NCBI GenBank assembly: GCA_018242215.1
Contig: JAFECG010000023.1
Span: forward strand, 164,444-228,443
Reading direction: 5' to 3'
DNA from: Pseudomonadota bacterium
GTDB lineage: Bacteria; Pseudomonadota; Alphaproteobacteria; Rhizobiales; Hyphomicrobiaceae
Length of the DNA: 64,000 bases
The notes under the pieces were generated by a model. It searched no databases, was not told where the DNA came from, and was given only the letters and a program-made list of their open reading frames with translations. Positions 24,482-32,687 of this stretch are shown here, piece after piece (the stretch's first letter is position 1; every line of letters begins with the position of its first letter). The position numbers and the translations under genes are program-made.

Positions 24482-25420
24482 TCACACTTCGTAGGCTAAG
24501 CGATTCGCGTGACGATTCGTGAGATCAGCAACATAGCGAGCCGGAACGATGAGGCGGACGCTTCGGCCTTCTGCACGTACCTCCGCCGGCGAGTGGCCCG
24601 CGCGATCGCCATCGATTTCGATCGGCGCTGTGCCGAGGCGGCCAATGTGTGCCACTCTGACCGGAAGGACATGAACTCCCGATGGGCGCGTCTCCGGCCG
24701 CGCCAACCAGCCAAACGCCAGCGAAAGGAGGTTGGCCGCCGTTTTTATGCGCGTGCCCGCCTCCATGACGACTGCCATCAACCGGTCGCGTCCGACCCCG
24801 GCATCGGGCGCCAATTCGAACATGCTGGCATAGCGAGTTGCAAAAGATAGGATCGCCCAGCTTGCATCGAACGTTTTGCCATCTATTTCGATATCAAACC
24901 GTCGAGGGCCTTCCACCAGGGTCCTGAGAACGGGAAAGACGTAGGCTCCGCGCCCGAGAGCACGTTTCGTCGGATAACTGAGCCTCGATATCACTCGGGC
25001 GTCGAATCCGGCCCCAACCATGAGAAAGAATGGCTCGCCGTTGATGAGACCGCCGCGGACGTCGACTTCCTTGCCCGACTGCAAGACGGCTGCGACTTCT
25101 CTTGCCCTCTTGCGCAAGCCGATCTCGTTCGCAAGCACATTGCCGGTTCCGATCGGGATCACCCCGACCGGCAGGGCCGTCCCAGCGGCGCCCGTCGCGA
25201 CGGCTCTGAATGTGCCATCGCCACCAGCGGCAATCACGGCATCGCAAATGCTTCGTTGAGCGAGCGCCGCGACACGCTCGGCGGCTTCCGCGGCGGTCCT
25301 GGCTGGAAGCTGGAAGATCTCCGCATTGTCGGAACGCAAAGCGCCGATAACTCCGTCGAGAAGTCTCGGAAGCGCAACGCCCGCTGTCGCGTTGAAGACG
25401 AGTGCAAACCGGCGGCGCAT
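24482..25420 (-). CDS. Diacylglycerol-kinase-family lipid kinase
   Basis: 312 residues from ATG 25420. The catalytic DAGK domain is clear: NATAG (phosphate-binding start), AVIAAGGDGTFRAVATG with the GGDG motif, LPVGVIPIGTGNVLANEIGL, and later FFLMVGAGFDARVISRLS. The C-terminal beta domain includes PIEIDGDRAG. Substrates in this family range from diacylglycerol to sphingoid bases, so the precise lipid is unknown. Starts at 25441 and 25519 are open; the one chosen lies closest to the homology start. A 9-bp hairpin lies just upstream. Confidence 0.85.
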   Translation of the reverse strand: MRRRFALVFNATAGVALPRLLDGVIGALRSDNAEIFQLPARTAAEAAERVAALAQRSICDAVIAAGGDGTFRAVATGAAGTALPVGVIPIGTGNVLANEIGLRKRAREVAAVLQSGKEVDVRGGLINGEPFFLMVGAGFDARVISRLSYPTKRALGRGAYVFPVLRTLVEGPRRFDIEIDGKTFDASWAILSFATRYASMFELAPDAGVGRDRLMAVVMEAGTRIKTAANLLSLAFGWLARPETRPSGVHVLPVRVAHIGRLGTAPIEIDGDRAGHSPAEVRAEGRSVRLIVPARYVADLTNRHANRLAYEV

Positions 25421-25449
25421 CGCGGTGTCGGAAACCCCCATAAGACAAT

Positions 25450-25471
25450 GGCGGCGCCGAGCGGCGCCGCC
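25450..25471 (-). terminator. GC-rich hairpin between rpoH and the lipid-kinase gene
   Basis: Perfect inverted repeat GGCGGCGCC-GAGC-GGCGCCGCC. On the minus strand it follows rpoH by about 70 bp and ends about 30 bp before the lipid-kinase start. The sequence after it (ATTGTCTT) is only mildly T-rich, so it may be a weak terminator, an attenuator or a 3' stability element. Confidence 0.55.
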
Positions 25472-25543
25472 AGAATGGCTCATCGAAAACCCCGTATGCG
25501 GCGTAATGCCCGCCGTCAAGAGCAGAAGACGGCGACGCCCTGC

Positions 25544-26452
25544 TTAGCGGTGGCCTGCGCCCTCCAAGGCCGCCGCAGGCGCTTCAGCCTGCCTAGCCGT
25601 GGCCGTCACCGCCTTCTGGACCTTCTCGAAGGCTCTGACCTCGATCTGCCGGATGCGCTCGCGGCTGACGCCGAACTCTTCCGACAATTCTTCAAGCGTT
25701 GCGGGCTCTTCGGCCAACCGCCGGGCCTCGAAAACGCGGCGTTCGCGTTCGTTGAGGACCGACATTGCGGACGATAGGTACGACCTGCGCCGTTCCAATT
25801 CTTCGTCCTCGACAAGTCGATCTTCTTGCGACGGCGTGTCGTCGACCAGCCAATCCTGCCATTCGCCGGATTCGGCTTCGGCGCGGATGGGTGCATTGAG
25901 CGACGCGTCACCGCCGAGCCGCCGGTTCATGTTCACGACGTCTTCTTCCGGAACCCCGAGCTTGGTCGCGATCGTCTTCACATGCTCGGGCTTCAGATCG
26001 CCCTCGTCGAGTGCCTGCAACTGGCTCTTGGCGCGCCGCAGATTAAAGAAGAGCTTCTTCTGCGCCGCCGTGGTGCCCATCTTCACAAGGCTCCACGAGC
26101 GCAGGATGTACTCTTGAATCGACGCACGAATCCACCACATCGCATAGGTAGCGAGGCGGAAGCCTTTATCGGGGTCGAAGCGTTTTACGGCCTGCATCAG
26201 GCCAACGTTGCCTTCGGATATGACTTCGCCGATCGGCAGACCGTAGCCGCGATAGCCCATCGCAATGCGCGCGACGAGGCGCAGATGCGACGTGACGAGC
26301 TTTTCGGCTGCGTCCGCGTCCTGGCGTTCCTGCCAGCGCTTCGCGAGCATGAATTCCTCGTCCGGCGCGAGCATCGGGAATTTGCGGATTTCTTCCAAAT
26401 ACCGCGTCAGGCCGAGCGATCCGCCGGCCAGTGTCGGAAGTCCTTTTGCCAT
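25544..26452 (-). CDS. rpoH: Heat-shock sigma factor RpoH (sigma-32)
   Basis: Group 3-type sigma factor directing RNA polymerase to heat-shock promoters; 302 residues. Region 2 is plain (SHLRLVARIAMGYRGYGLPIGEVISEGNVGLMQAVKRFDP, then GFRLATYAMWWIRASIQEYILRSWSLVKMGTT). The RpoH-box-like segment QKKLFFNLRR is present. Region 4 with its helix-turn-helix is ERRVFEARRLAEEPATLEELSEEFGVSRERIRQIEVRAFEKVQ. Alphaproteobacteria often carry several rpoH copies and only this one is visible here. The 5' region of 190 bp is long enough for leader control. Confidence 0.95.
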   Translation of the reverse strand: MAKGLPTLAGGSLGLTRYLEEIRKFPMLAPDEEFMLAKRWQERQDADAAEKLVTSHLRLVARIAMGYRGYGLPIGEVISEGNVGLMQAVKRFDPDKGFRLATYAMWWIRASIQEYILRSWSLVKMGTTAAQKKLFFNLRRAKSQLQALDEGDLKPEHVKTIATKLGVPEEDVVNMNRRLGGDASLNAPIRAEAESGEWQDWLVDDTPSQEDRLVEDEELERRRSYLSSAMSVLNERERRVFEARRLAEEPATLEELSEEFGVSRERIRQIEVRAFEKVQKAVTATARQAEAPAAALEGAGHR

Positions 26453-26645
26453 TGCCCTCTGCCGGAACCTTAGCCCGTTTCCCGGTACGGTCCCGCGCTC
26501 CCTTCATACTGCTGGAGTCGCGGTACGCTCCCCCAACGTCGAGTGTTACATAGTAGTAGAATTCAAAATTTCATCAGCGGTTCCTGTCACTTCGGCTTGA
26601 ATGCTCCGTGACGAGATCCCAGCTCTATGAGCTTCGTCAATTTTA

Positions 26646-27692
26646 TCAACGCCGCCTGGGGTGTTTATCCGTCGGCAGTCTAGGCTTAAACCGCAGAGCC
26701 TCTCCAAGACGTTCGAGGTCCGGGGGCAATTTGCTGTAAAAATTCAGCTTTTTACCCGTAATCGGATGTTCGAACGCGAGGCGCTCGGCGTGCAAGGCTT
26801 GTCGACCCAATGCAGCTGCCGCGTCTTTCGCGTTCGCACGCACCGACGCAAGTCGAGTCTTGAACCCAGCGCCGTACGTTGGATCTCCGACTACTGGATG
26901 GCCGATATGCGCCAGATGCACGCGTATTTGATGGGTCCGGCCTGTCTCCAGAGCGAGCCTCAACAGTGAGATGTCTCCGGCGGATGTTTCCCCTGCAAAG
27001 ACATCGAGTACTTCATAGTGTGTCTTGGCTTCGCGCCCTTCCTCTCCGCGCATAACAGCAATTTTCAGACGGTTCGCGCGGCTTCGGCCGAGGCGGGCTT
27101 CGATGACGCCGACAGGCCTCGGGAGCCTTCCCCACACAAAGGCTAGATAACTGCGATGTAGCCGGCCGTCCCGCCCGTGGCTCTTGAATTGTGCCGCGAG
27201 GCCCTGATGCGCCGCATCCGATTTGGCGATCACGAGGAGGCCCGAGGTGTCCTTGTCCAAGCGGTGTACGATACCTGGCCGCTTCACGCCGCCGATGCCC
27301 GACAGGCTCTCCCCGCAGTGCGCGATGAGCGCATTGACGAGCGTCCCCGCCTCGTGTCCAGCGGAAGGATGCACGACCAGACCCGCAGGCTTGTCGATGA
27401 CGATGAGCTCGTCGTCCTCGAAGATGATGTCGAGGGCGATCTCTTCTCCGACGACGCCGGGCTCTTTCGCCGGGGGCAAATTGACGTTGTATGTCAGGCC
27501 CGGTTTGACCGGCGTTCGCAGCTCTCGTATCGTTCCGTCCGCGCTGACATGGCCGTCGCGGATGAGCGCTTGGATGCGCGCGCGGCTTATGCCATCGATC
27601 TTCGCTGCAAGCCACCGATCCACGCGCTGGCCAGCATCCTCTGGCCCCGCGATAACCTCGATGTGGCTGGATAATTTTTTTTCAATCGGCAC
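26646..27692 (-). CDS. RluD-family 23S rRNA pseudouridine synthase
   Basis: 348 residues starting at GTG 27692. An N-terminal S4 RNA-binding domain (QRVDRWLAAKIDGISRARIQALIRDGHVSADG, about residues 22-55) is followed by the catalytic domain with the active-site aspartate motif RPGIVHRLDKDTSGLLVIAK. Downstream signatures are LALETGRTHQIRVHLAHIGHPVVGDPTYG and QALHAERLAFEHP. It isomerises uridines in large-subunit rRNA, most likely the helix 69 positions. Divergent from the next gene, with 28 bp between starts. Confidence 0.93.
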   Translation of the reverse strand: MPIEKKLSSHIEVIAGPEDAGQRVDRWLAAKIDGISRARIQALIRDGHVSADGTIRELRTPVKPGLTYNVNLPPAKEPGVVGEEIALDIIFEDDELIVIDKPAGLVVHPSAGHEAGTLVNALIAHCGESLSGIGGVKRPGIVHRLDKDTSGLLVIAKSDAAHQGLAAQFKSHGRDGRLHRSYLAFVWGRLPRPVGVIEARLGRSRANRLKIAVMRGEEGREAKTHYEVLDVFAGETSAGDISLLRLALETGRTHQIRVHLAHIGHPVVGDPTYGAGFKTRLASVRANAKDAAAALGRQALHAERLAFEHPITGKKLNFYSKLPPDLERLGEALRFKPRLPTDKHPRRR

Positions 27693-27720
27693 GTAATTGA
27701 CCAGAAAGATATCCTGAGAG

Positions 27721-28098
27721 ATGACCCATCCGGAGCCACCCTCGGAAGAGTTGATGCGCGAACGGCGGCTTCAGCGCAATCTGAAGATCGTTGTCGCGGG
27801 GCTCGGCGCGCTCATTCTCGTAGGGCTCGGCGCGGTAGCCGTCCGGGTCGTTGGATTGGCGACCGGACCGGTCGGGGGCGGATTGTCCTCGCGTCCGGCG
27901 GCGACGGCGGCAGCAGGCCCAACGATTTCATTCGAATTGCCGAAAGGAGCCAAGATCGTTTCGATTTCCCTTTCTGGAAACCGCCTCGCAATCCATCACG
28001 ACGGGCCCTCGGGGCCAGGAATTACGATCCTCGACGCCGAAACAGGCCGGCGCATTCTGGAGATGACCCCGACCGAGATGCTGCCACGTAATCCCTAG
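27721..28098 (+). CDS. DUF6476-type membrane protein
   Basis: 125 residues. A charged N-terminus (SEELMRERRLQRNLK) precedes one transmembrane helix (IVVAGLGALILVGLGAVAVRVVGL, about residues 27-50) and a small periplasmic beta domain (ISFELPKGAKIVSISLSGNRLAI, ITILDAETGRRILEM). It matches a short alphaproteobacterial family of unknown function that commonly sits beside the pseudouridine synthase gene. It probably shares a divergent promoter region with that gene. Confidence 0.75.
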   Translation: MTHPEPPSEELMRERRLQRNLKIVVAGLGALILVGLGAVAVRVVGLATGPVGGGLSSRPAATAAAGPTISFELPKGAKIVSISLSGNRLAIHHDGPSGPGITILDAETGRRILEMTPTEMLPRNP

Positions 28099-28232
28099 CT
28101 CTAGGAGCAATCATCGACGTTGCCCCGGCCCTGTTGCTTGTATATGCGTTCGGCGCTCCAACGTAGGTTTGGTTTGCCGCGCTTACAGGACTTGATCGGC
28201 TACCGACACTCGATTACACGTCCAGTGCGCCT

Positions 28233-28308
28233 GCCCCGTTCGTCTAGTGGCCCAGGACACCCGCCTCTCACGTGGGCAACAGGGGTTCGAGTCCCCTACG
28301 GGGCGCCA
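28233..28308 (+). tRNA. tRNA-Glu (anticodon CUC) with encoded CCA
   Basis: The cloverleaf can be drawn by hand. Acceptor stem GCCCCGT/ACGGGGC, D-arm region TCGTCTAGTGGCCCAGGACA, anticodon stem CCCGC/GTGGG with loop CTCTCAC giving anticodon CTC, T-arm AGGGG-TTCGAGT-CCCCT, discriminator G, then CCA at 28306-28308. Sequence is close to bacterial tRNA-Glu. The 3' end is the integration site of the island described below. Confidence 0.96.
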
Positions 28309-28309
28309 A
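28293..28309 (+). repeat. attL: 17-bp repeat in the tRNA-Glu 3' end
   Basis: CCCCTACGGGGCGCCAA, covering the T-arm end, acceptor stem, CCA and one further base of tRNA-Glu. An exact copy lies at 63526-63542. Tyrosine integrases commonly recombine at tRNA 3' ends and rebuild the tRNA, which explains why this copy is the functional one. Confidence 0.85.
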
Positions 28310-28513
28310 ACCTATTCAAGGACCTTTCCCAAAGGCCGGAAAACAAGGGTTGGCAAGACTTCGTGTTGTCGGTTCCTTAGTGCATTCATTAGTCGATTTT
28401 TGGCCTTGGCGCCAGCGATCTCAAGGCCCAGTGTTGCTATAAATACCACAGGTTGTAACAAGAAGCGTCGAAAGATTATTTCTCGGGTTGGACGGTCTGC
28501 TTCTCCTGCCAAG

Positions 28514-28930
28514 TCAGCGCACTTTTCCGCCTGTTGCGCGAAGATTGCTGCTCGTCTCCGGCGAGGCGCGCGGAAACTCGAGAACTTTCCCGATCGCGGC
28601 GCGGTCCGCGGTGCCGGCCGAAGTACAAGACCACCGAATGAAGCAATAATATAGTCCCTGAAGGTGGCTTCTGTCGGCCATATGCTGCAGCCAGTCGGTG
28701 TTTGCTTTTTTTGCGTCGAGTTCGCTCAGCTTCGTGTCAAGTACGGCGGCGCTGCCGAGAAGCAGCTCGACATTCTCGCCAATGAGCGGCGCAAGGTCGT
28801 AGGGATCGCCGGCGAAAACGGTGGTCGGCACATCCCCGTAATCACATCCGTGAGGCAATCTTTGAAGAATTCGCCCGGTCAGCGCGTCGTGAGTCTGTTC
28901 GGCGTAGGCGCTATGATCTCGAATTCATGT
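28514..28930 (-). pseudogene. Decayed or startless ORF, unknown family
   Basis: A minus-strand frame with coding-like composition reads RDHSAYAEQTHDALTGRIL, then VPTTVFAGDPYDLAPLIGEN, down to a stop at 28514. It runs upstream from the TTG at 28858 to an in-frame TGA near 28930 without a good start codon or ribosome site. The downstream half has a G/C bias at third positions. It overlaps the 3' end of the next gene. Best read as the 3' part of a gene whose 5' end was lost near the att site. Confidence 0.45.
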
Positions 28931-29249
28931 GATAGAGGAACCGCATGACGTTTTGCTTCCAGCTGGCGTAAAGTCGTTCGAGCCACGCTTGGCTTAATTC
29001 ATGCTTTTGAATTTTATAAATGATTCCGGGCTCAAGAATGAACTCAAGCGGTTTGAGTTTCTCAATTTCATATATCCCATGTCTCGATTTCTCAATGATC
29101 CCTGCATATGTGTAGTGTCGTCCCCAAAAATCGGTCACTTGCGAATGTATTTGAAATCCCTGAAACCGCCCGATAATTGGGCCGCAGGTCGTTGCATCGC
29201 GAATGATGAAGTATTCCATCGTATCTCGCGGAGTGATTTGTCTGATCAT
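28911..29249 (-). CDS. Hypothetical protein downstream of gdx
   Basis: 112 residues, unrecognised. Sequence is mixed beta and aromatic-rich (MEYFIIRDATTCGPIIG, TDFWGRHYTYAGIIE, GIIYKIQKHELSQAW), soluble, with no signal peptide. AGAGGG lies 8 bp before ATG 29249, and the gene starts 15 bp after the gdx stop, so the two are probably co-transcribed. A+T content is higher than core genes, consistent with recent acquisition. Confidence 0.55.
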   Translation of the reverse strand: MIRQITPRDTMEYFIIRDATTCGPIIGRFQGFQIHSQVTDFWGRHYTYAGIIEKSRHGIYEIEKLKPLEFILEPGIIYKIQKHELSQAWLERLYASWKQNVMRFLYHMNSRS

Positions 29250-29264
29250 CGCAAAACCCTCTTG

Positions 29265-29582
29265 TTACTGCGAAGATAATTTCATGAGCGCGATACCCGC
29301 GATGATCAAAGCGGCTGCGAAAATGCGATCCGGCCGGGCGGGTTCGCCGAGAAAAATGAGACCGATGAGAAACGTTCCGATCGCGCCTATGCCTGTCCAC
29401 ACGGTATATGCCGTACCCAATGGCAGTGAGCGCATCGACCACGAAAGCAGAGCAATACTCGCCGCATAACTTACAGCGACGATCACCGAAGGAAGTGGCC
29501 GCGAGAAGCCGTCTGAGAGTTTCAGGGCAACCGCCCAGGCGATCTCAAAGACGCCGGCGGCAGTCAAAAGTAGCCAAGCCAT
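29265..29582 (-). CDS. SMR-family guanidinium/quaternary-amine exporter (Gdx/SugE type)
   Basis: 105 residues, four membrane helices. It starts MAWLLLTAAGVFEIAWAVALK with the essential membrane glutamate of SMR transporters. LPLGTAYTVWTGIGAIGTFLIG matches the SugE/Gdx subclass rather than EmrE. Such proteins work as antiparallel dimers exchanging guanidinium or related cations for protons. Start ATG 29582 has GGAGGG 9 bp upstream. It follows the metF-like gene by about 90 bp in the same direction. A hairpin with an ACGG loop in the leader resembles half of a guanidine-II riboswitch. Confidence 0.85.
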   Translation of the reverse strand: MAWLLLTAAGVFEIAWAVALKLSDGFSRPLPSVIVAVSYAASIALLSWSMRSLPLGTAYTVWTGIGAIGTFLIGLIFLGEPARPDRIFAAALIIAGIALMKLSSQ

Positions 29583-29602
29583 CGGCAAAGTCCCTCCGAC
29601 CG

Positions 29603-29616
29603 CCGGGCCGTCCCGG
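29603..29616 (-). promoter_or_regulatory. Possible guanidine-II (mini-ykkC) hairpin ahead of gdx
   Basis: On the minus strand CCGGG-ACGG-CCCGG forms a perfect 5-bp stem with an ACGG tetraloop, exactly the ACGR loop used by guanidine-II aptamers, 20 nt before the gdx ATG and just before its ribosome site. The class normally has two such hairpins. Only a poor second candidate (GAGGC-AACG-CCCTC) is seen upstream, so this is suggestive only. Confidence 0.35.
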
Positions 29617-29675
29617 ACTTCTGTCTCAAAAAGAGGGAGGGCGTTGCCTCGCGATGTCAGATTTCGGCGCGACTA

Positions 29676-30614
29676 TTATTGCCGCGTAGGTGCTTGGCGC
29701 AGGCCTAGCATATGGCAAATAGCATAGATGAGATCTGCTCGGTTGAGCGTGAAGAGATGCACTCGTGGAACGCCCTGACGAAACAGTCCATCGATCTGCT
29801 CCGCCGCGAGGACAGTCGCGACTATCCTTCGCGATTCAAAGTCATTGTCGAGTCCCGCTGCACGCGCGAGCAGAGTGGCAGGGATCGTAACATTGGCGCG
29901 CGCGGCGCTGCGCGAAATCGCACTTAAATTGTAGAGCGGGAGAATTCCTGGGACCACGGGGATTGAAATCCCGGCGCACTGCAACCGATCCTGAAATCGA
30001 AAAAAGACATCATTGTTGTAGAAATATTGCGTGATGCATGTGGTTGCCCCCGCATCAATTTTTGCCTTTAGAAGATCGAGGTCGTGGTCAAATGAAGGCG
30101 ATTCGGGATGTTTTTCGGGATAAGCGCTCACAGCAATTTCGAATGGCGCGACGCATTTAAGCACGCCAATCATATCCGCGGTGCACGCAAAACCGTCCGC
30201 TGCTGATCGATAAAGGCTTTCATGCAGCGCATCGCCGCGTAAGGCAACCAGCGCTCTCACGCCTGCATTCCAGTAGACCTGTGCCAAATCGACGATTTCT
30301 GCGCGAGACATACCTATAGCCGTGAGATGCGCGGCGACCTTCACGTCAAACGACTGAACGATACGCTCGATAAGGACTCGGGTGCGGTCTCTGGTTGATT
30401 TCGTTGGGCGATGCGTGATCGCAATAGAGTCCGGCTGAAGAGGGGCGAGACGTTCAATTGACGTCCACACTTGATCTTCGCGGCGAAGGCTATCTGGGGG
30501 TAAAAACTCAAGTGATATTCTCAAGCGATCTTCGGACGACGAACTATCAATTCTTTTGGTCGCGTGAGCCTGAGCTGGCCTCGGTTGTTTTCGCGCTAAT
30601 TCTATCAGCTGCAT
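29676..30614 (-). CDS. Methylenetetrahydrofolate reductase-like protein (MetF family)
   Basis: 312 residues from ATG 30614, whose A is shared with the folC stop (TGATG), implying coupled translation. A TIM-barrel MetF fold is suggested by ISLEFLPPDS near the N-terminus, HLTAIGMSRAEIVDLA, GVRALVALRGDAL, GATTCITQYFYNND, VVPGILPLYN and GVPRVHLFTLNRAD. It is divergent from housekeeping MetF. It may run as methyl-THF dehydrogenase in methyl-group oxidation, as proposed for MetF2 proteins of chloromethane users, or in the usual reductive direction. Position in a folate operon supports a one-carbon role. Confidence 0.8.
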   Translation of the reverse strand: MQLIELARKQPRPAQAHATKRIDSSSSEDRLRISLEFLPPDSLRREDQVWTSIERLAPLQPDSIAITHRPTKSTRDRTRVLIERIVQSFDVKVAAHLTAIGMSRAEIVDLAQVYWNAGVRALVALRGDALHESLYRSAADGFACTADMIGVLKCVAPFEIAVSAYPEKHPESPSFDHDLDLLKAKIDAGATTCITQYFYNNDVFFRFQDRLQCAGISIPVVPGILPLYNLSAISRSAARANVTIPATLLARAAGLDNDFESRRIVATVLAAEQIDGLFRQGVPRVHLFTLNRADLIYAICHMLGLRQAPTRQ

Positions 30615-32017
30615 CAAACCGCTCCCACAGCCTTGACCAATGCGGCGGTAACGGTTGAGGTTTCCCCGGTTCGGATGCCATTGCCGTGCAATTTCAGGGC
30701 GTGCCCTGCCAGATAGAGGGAGCCGCAAATCAATATTCGGGGAGACGGATGCGATTGCGCTTGTGACATGAGAAGTGCCTGCCGAATTCCGTTCGCGGGA
30801 GTTGCGGCCAAACGATGTCGACGAGCGAATGACGCCAGTTTCACGGCGTCAAAGGATCCAACTTCGTCGGGAATTTTGACTGTGAAGATGTGATCTACGC
30901 AATTTCTAAAGGCTCGAATCGCATTGTCGGCATCCTTGGTCTCCATCATTCCCCAAATCAGATGCACCGGCCCGTCATTTCGCCAGCCGAACTCCTCGAT
31001 GGCACACGCAATCGCGTTAGCGCCGGCAACGTTGTGGCCGCCATCCAACCAGATCTCCGTTCCTTCGTTGACGAAGGTGTGCAGACCACCCAGCGGGAGA
31101 CATTCAAGGCGTGCAGGCCAGCGCGCGGATAGCATTGCTCGCCAAATCGCCGCTTTGCTAAGTTTACTGCCGTAGACCGTCTTCATTGCAGCGATCGCTG
31201 TGGCCGCGTTTTCTATTTGATGCGGACCTTTTAAGGCGGGGAGCGGCAAGTTGGCCTGCTGGCCTCCAACGTCTAAGAGCCACGATCCATCACGTTTCGC
31301 TGCCGAAAAGTCTTTTCGAAAGACCTTGAGGCATACATTCAAGTCCTCAGCCCGACGTTTGATGACTTGGAAAGCCTCATTGGACTGCGGACCGACAATG
31401 CAAGGCACTCCGCGTTTGAGTATGCCGGCTTTTTCGCGCGCTATCGCAGATAGTGACGATCCCAGGAACTCCATGTGGTCGTAGGAAATCGGCGTAATTA
31501 CCGTTGCAGCCGGTGTGCTCACGACGTTGGTTGCGTCAAGACGGCCGCCGAGGCCTGTCTCAAGAAGCACGAGATCGGCCGGTATCGACGCAAATGCCAA
31601 GAATGCTGCGGCAGTTGTTATTTCGAATAAGGTGATTGGATCACCCGCATTCTGGCGTTCGACCTCAGAAAGGCATTCGATAAGAAGTGGCTCGGATATC
31701 GAGGCGCCACCCCCGAACTGGCCAATGACAATCCGTTCGTTGAATGACACAAGATGAGGCGACGTGTACACATGAACGCGCCTGCCGAATGCCTCGGCGA
31801 TGGCGCGCGAGAATGCTACCACCGAACCCTTGCCGTTCGTTCCGGCGACGTGAATAACGGGCGGCAATTTTTGTTCTGGATTGCCAAGCTTAGTGAGAAG
31901 CCTCGTAATTCTATCGAGCGACAAATCGATCGTGAGGGGATGAAGTGTTTTGAGGCGCTCAAGCAAGGCGCTGCTCTTGCTGTCGCCAGAGCCTTTATCA
32001 AAGCTTTTCGACGACAT
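30614..32017 (-). CDS. folC: Folylpolyglutamate synthase FolC
   Basis: Adds glutamate to (dihydro)folates so that they are retained and bound by one-carbon enzymes. 467 residues, Mur-ligase fold: HVAGTNGKGSVVAF (P-loop), YTSPHLVSFNERI, LFEITTAAAFLAF, LLETGLGGRLDATNVV, SYDHMEFLGSSLSAIAREKAGIL and WLDGGHNVAGANA. It overlaps the cyclodeaminase gene by 20 bp and the metF-like start by one base. Being on an island beside other folate genes, it is probably a second, dedicated copy. The chromosomal copy is not in this window. Confidence 0.9.
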   Translation of the reverse strand: MSSKSFDKGSGDSKSSALLERLKTLHPLTIDLSLDRITRLLTKLGNPEQKLPPVIHVAGTNGKGSVVAFSRAIAEAFGRRVHVYTSPHLVSFNERIVIGQFGGGASISEPLLIECLSEVERQNAGDPITLFEITTAAAFLAFASIPADLVLLETGLGGRLDATNVVSTPAATVITPISYDHMEFLGSSLSAIAREKAGILKRGVPCIVGPQSNEAFQVIKRRAEDLNVCLKVFRKDFSAAKRDGSWLLDVGGQQANLPLPALKGPHQIENAATAIAAMKTVYGSKLSKAAIWRAMLSARWPARLECLPLGGLHTFVNEGTEIWLDGGHNVAGANAIACAIEEFGWRNDGPVHLIWGMMETKDADNAIRAFRNCVDHIFTVKIPDEVGSFDAVKLASFARRHRLAATPANGIRQALLMSQAQSHPSPRILICGSLYLAGHALKLHGNGIRTGETSTVTAALVKAVGAV

Positions 32018-32687
32018 GTTTGTAGACCGTATGTTGAAGCTTACGTCCCTCAGCTAAAAGAAAAGCGATTTGATCAGAGGTCTCTTTTTTGAACTTGTCG
32101 TCCTTGATGGAAGGAAGATTGATCTGGACGTTCATGATCGCGCCCTCGATGCCGGCAAGCGCTTGCTGCGCCGCAACCCCCAAATCGCTGATCGCGTTCT
32201 CGTTAGCCTTGCCGACGATCTTGCTCGCGAAAAACAAGACATCTCGGCACTCCTTCGCGATGGATAAGGGTGACTGGACTGCCTCCTGGTAGGATCTCTG
32301 GATTTCGGCGGTCCGGATCTTCTTTTCGTCGTCGGTCGCCTTCGGCATTTTGAATGCCGCCATGACCCCGTTAAATGCTTCGGTATCCAGATCGACACGC
32401 TTCAGAAGATTGGAAGACAGGGCATCGACTTTTTCCAAAGTGTCGGTAAGCGTGTTGGAATATTGATCAAACTCCTTGCGCCCTATGCTTAAGCGGCACA
32501 CCATCGCGACCAGGCTTGCCGCCAAAGCGCCTGACAACGCTGCTACGCTTCCTCCCCCCGGCGCGGGTGCGTCTGAAGCAAGGATTTTGCAGAAATTGCC
32601 AACCGATAGCCCTACCAACATTCTTTCAATCTCCTTCACAGATAGCGTTTCCGAAATTAATCGATCGTCAGATTGATCGGTCTTCAA
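31998..32687 (-). CDS. Formimino-THF cyclodeaminase / methenyl-THF cyclohydrolase (FchA-like)
   Basis: 229 residues of the FTCD_C family, standing alone rather than fused to the transferase as in animals. [30 protein letters not shown] is the characteristic glycine-rich segment; the rest is helical. Converts 5-formimino-THF to methenyl-THF with ammonia release, or acts as methenyl-THF cyclohydrolase. Its start overlaps the ftfL stop by 4 bp. The partner formimidoyltransferase is encoded upstream in the same operon. Confidence 0.87.
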   Translation of the reverse strand: MKTDQSDDRLISETLSVKEIERMLVGLSVGNFCKILASDAPAPGGGSVAALSGALAASLVAMVCRLSIGRKEFDQYSNTLTDTLEKVDALSSNLLKRVDLDTEAFNGVMAAFKMPKATDDEKKIRTAEIQRSYQEAVQSPLSIAKECRDVLFFASKIVGKANENAISDLGVAAQQALAGIEGAIMNVQINLPSIKDDKFKKETSDQIAFLLAEGRKLQHTVYKHVVEKL

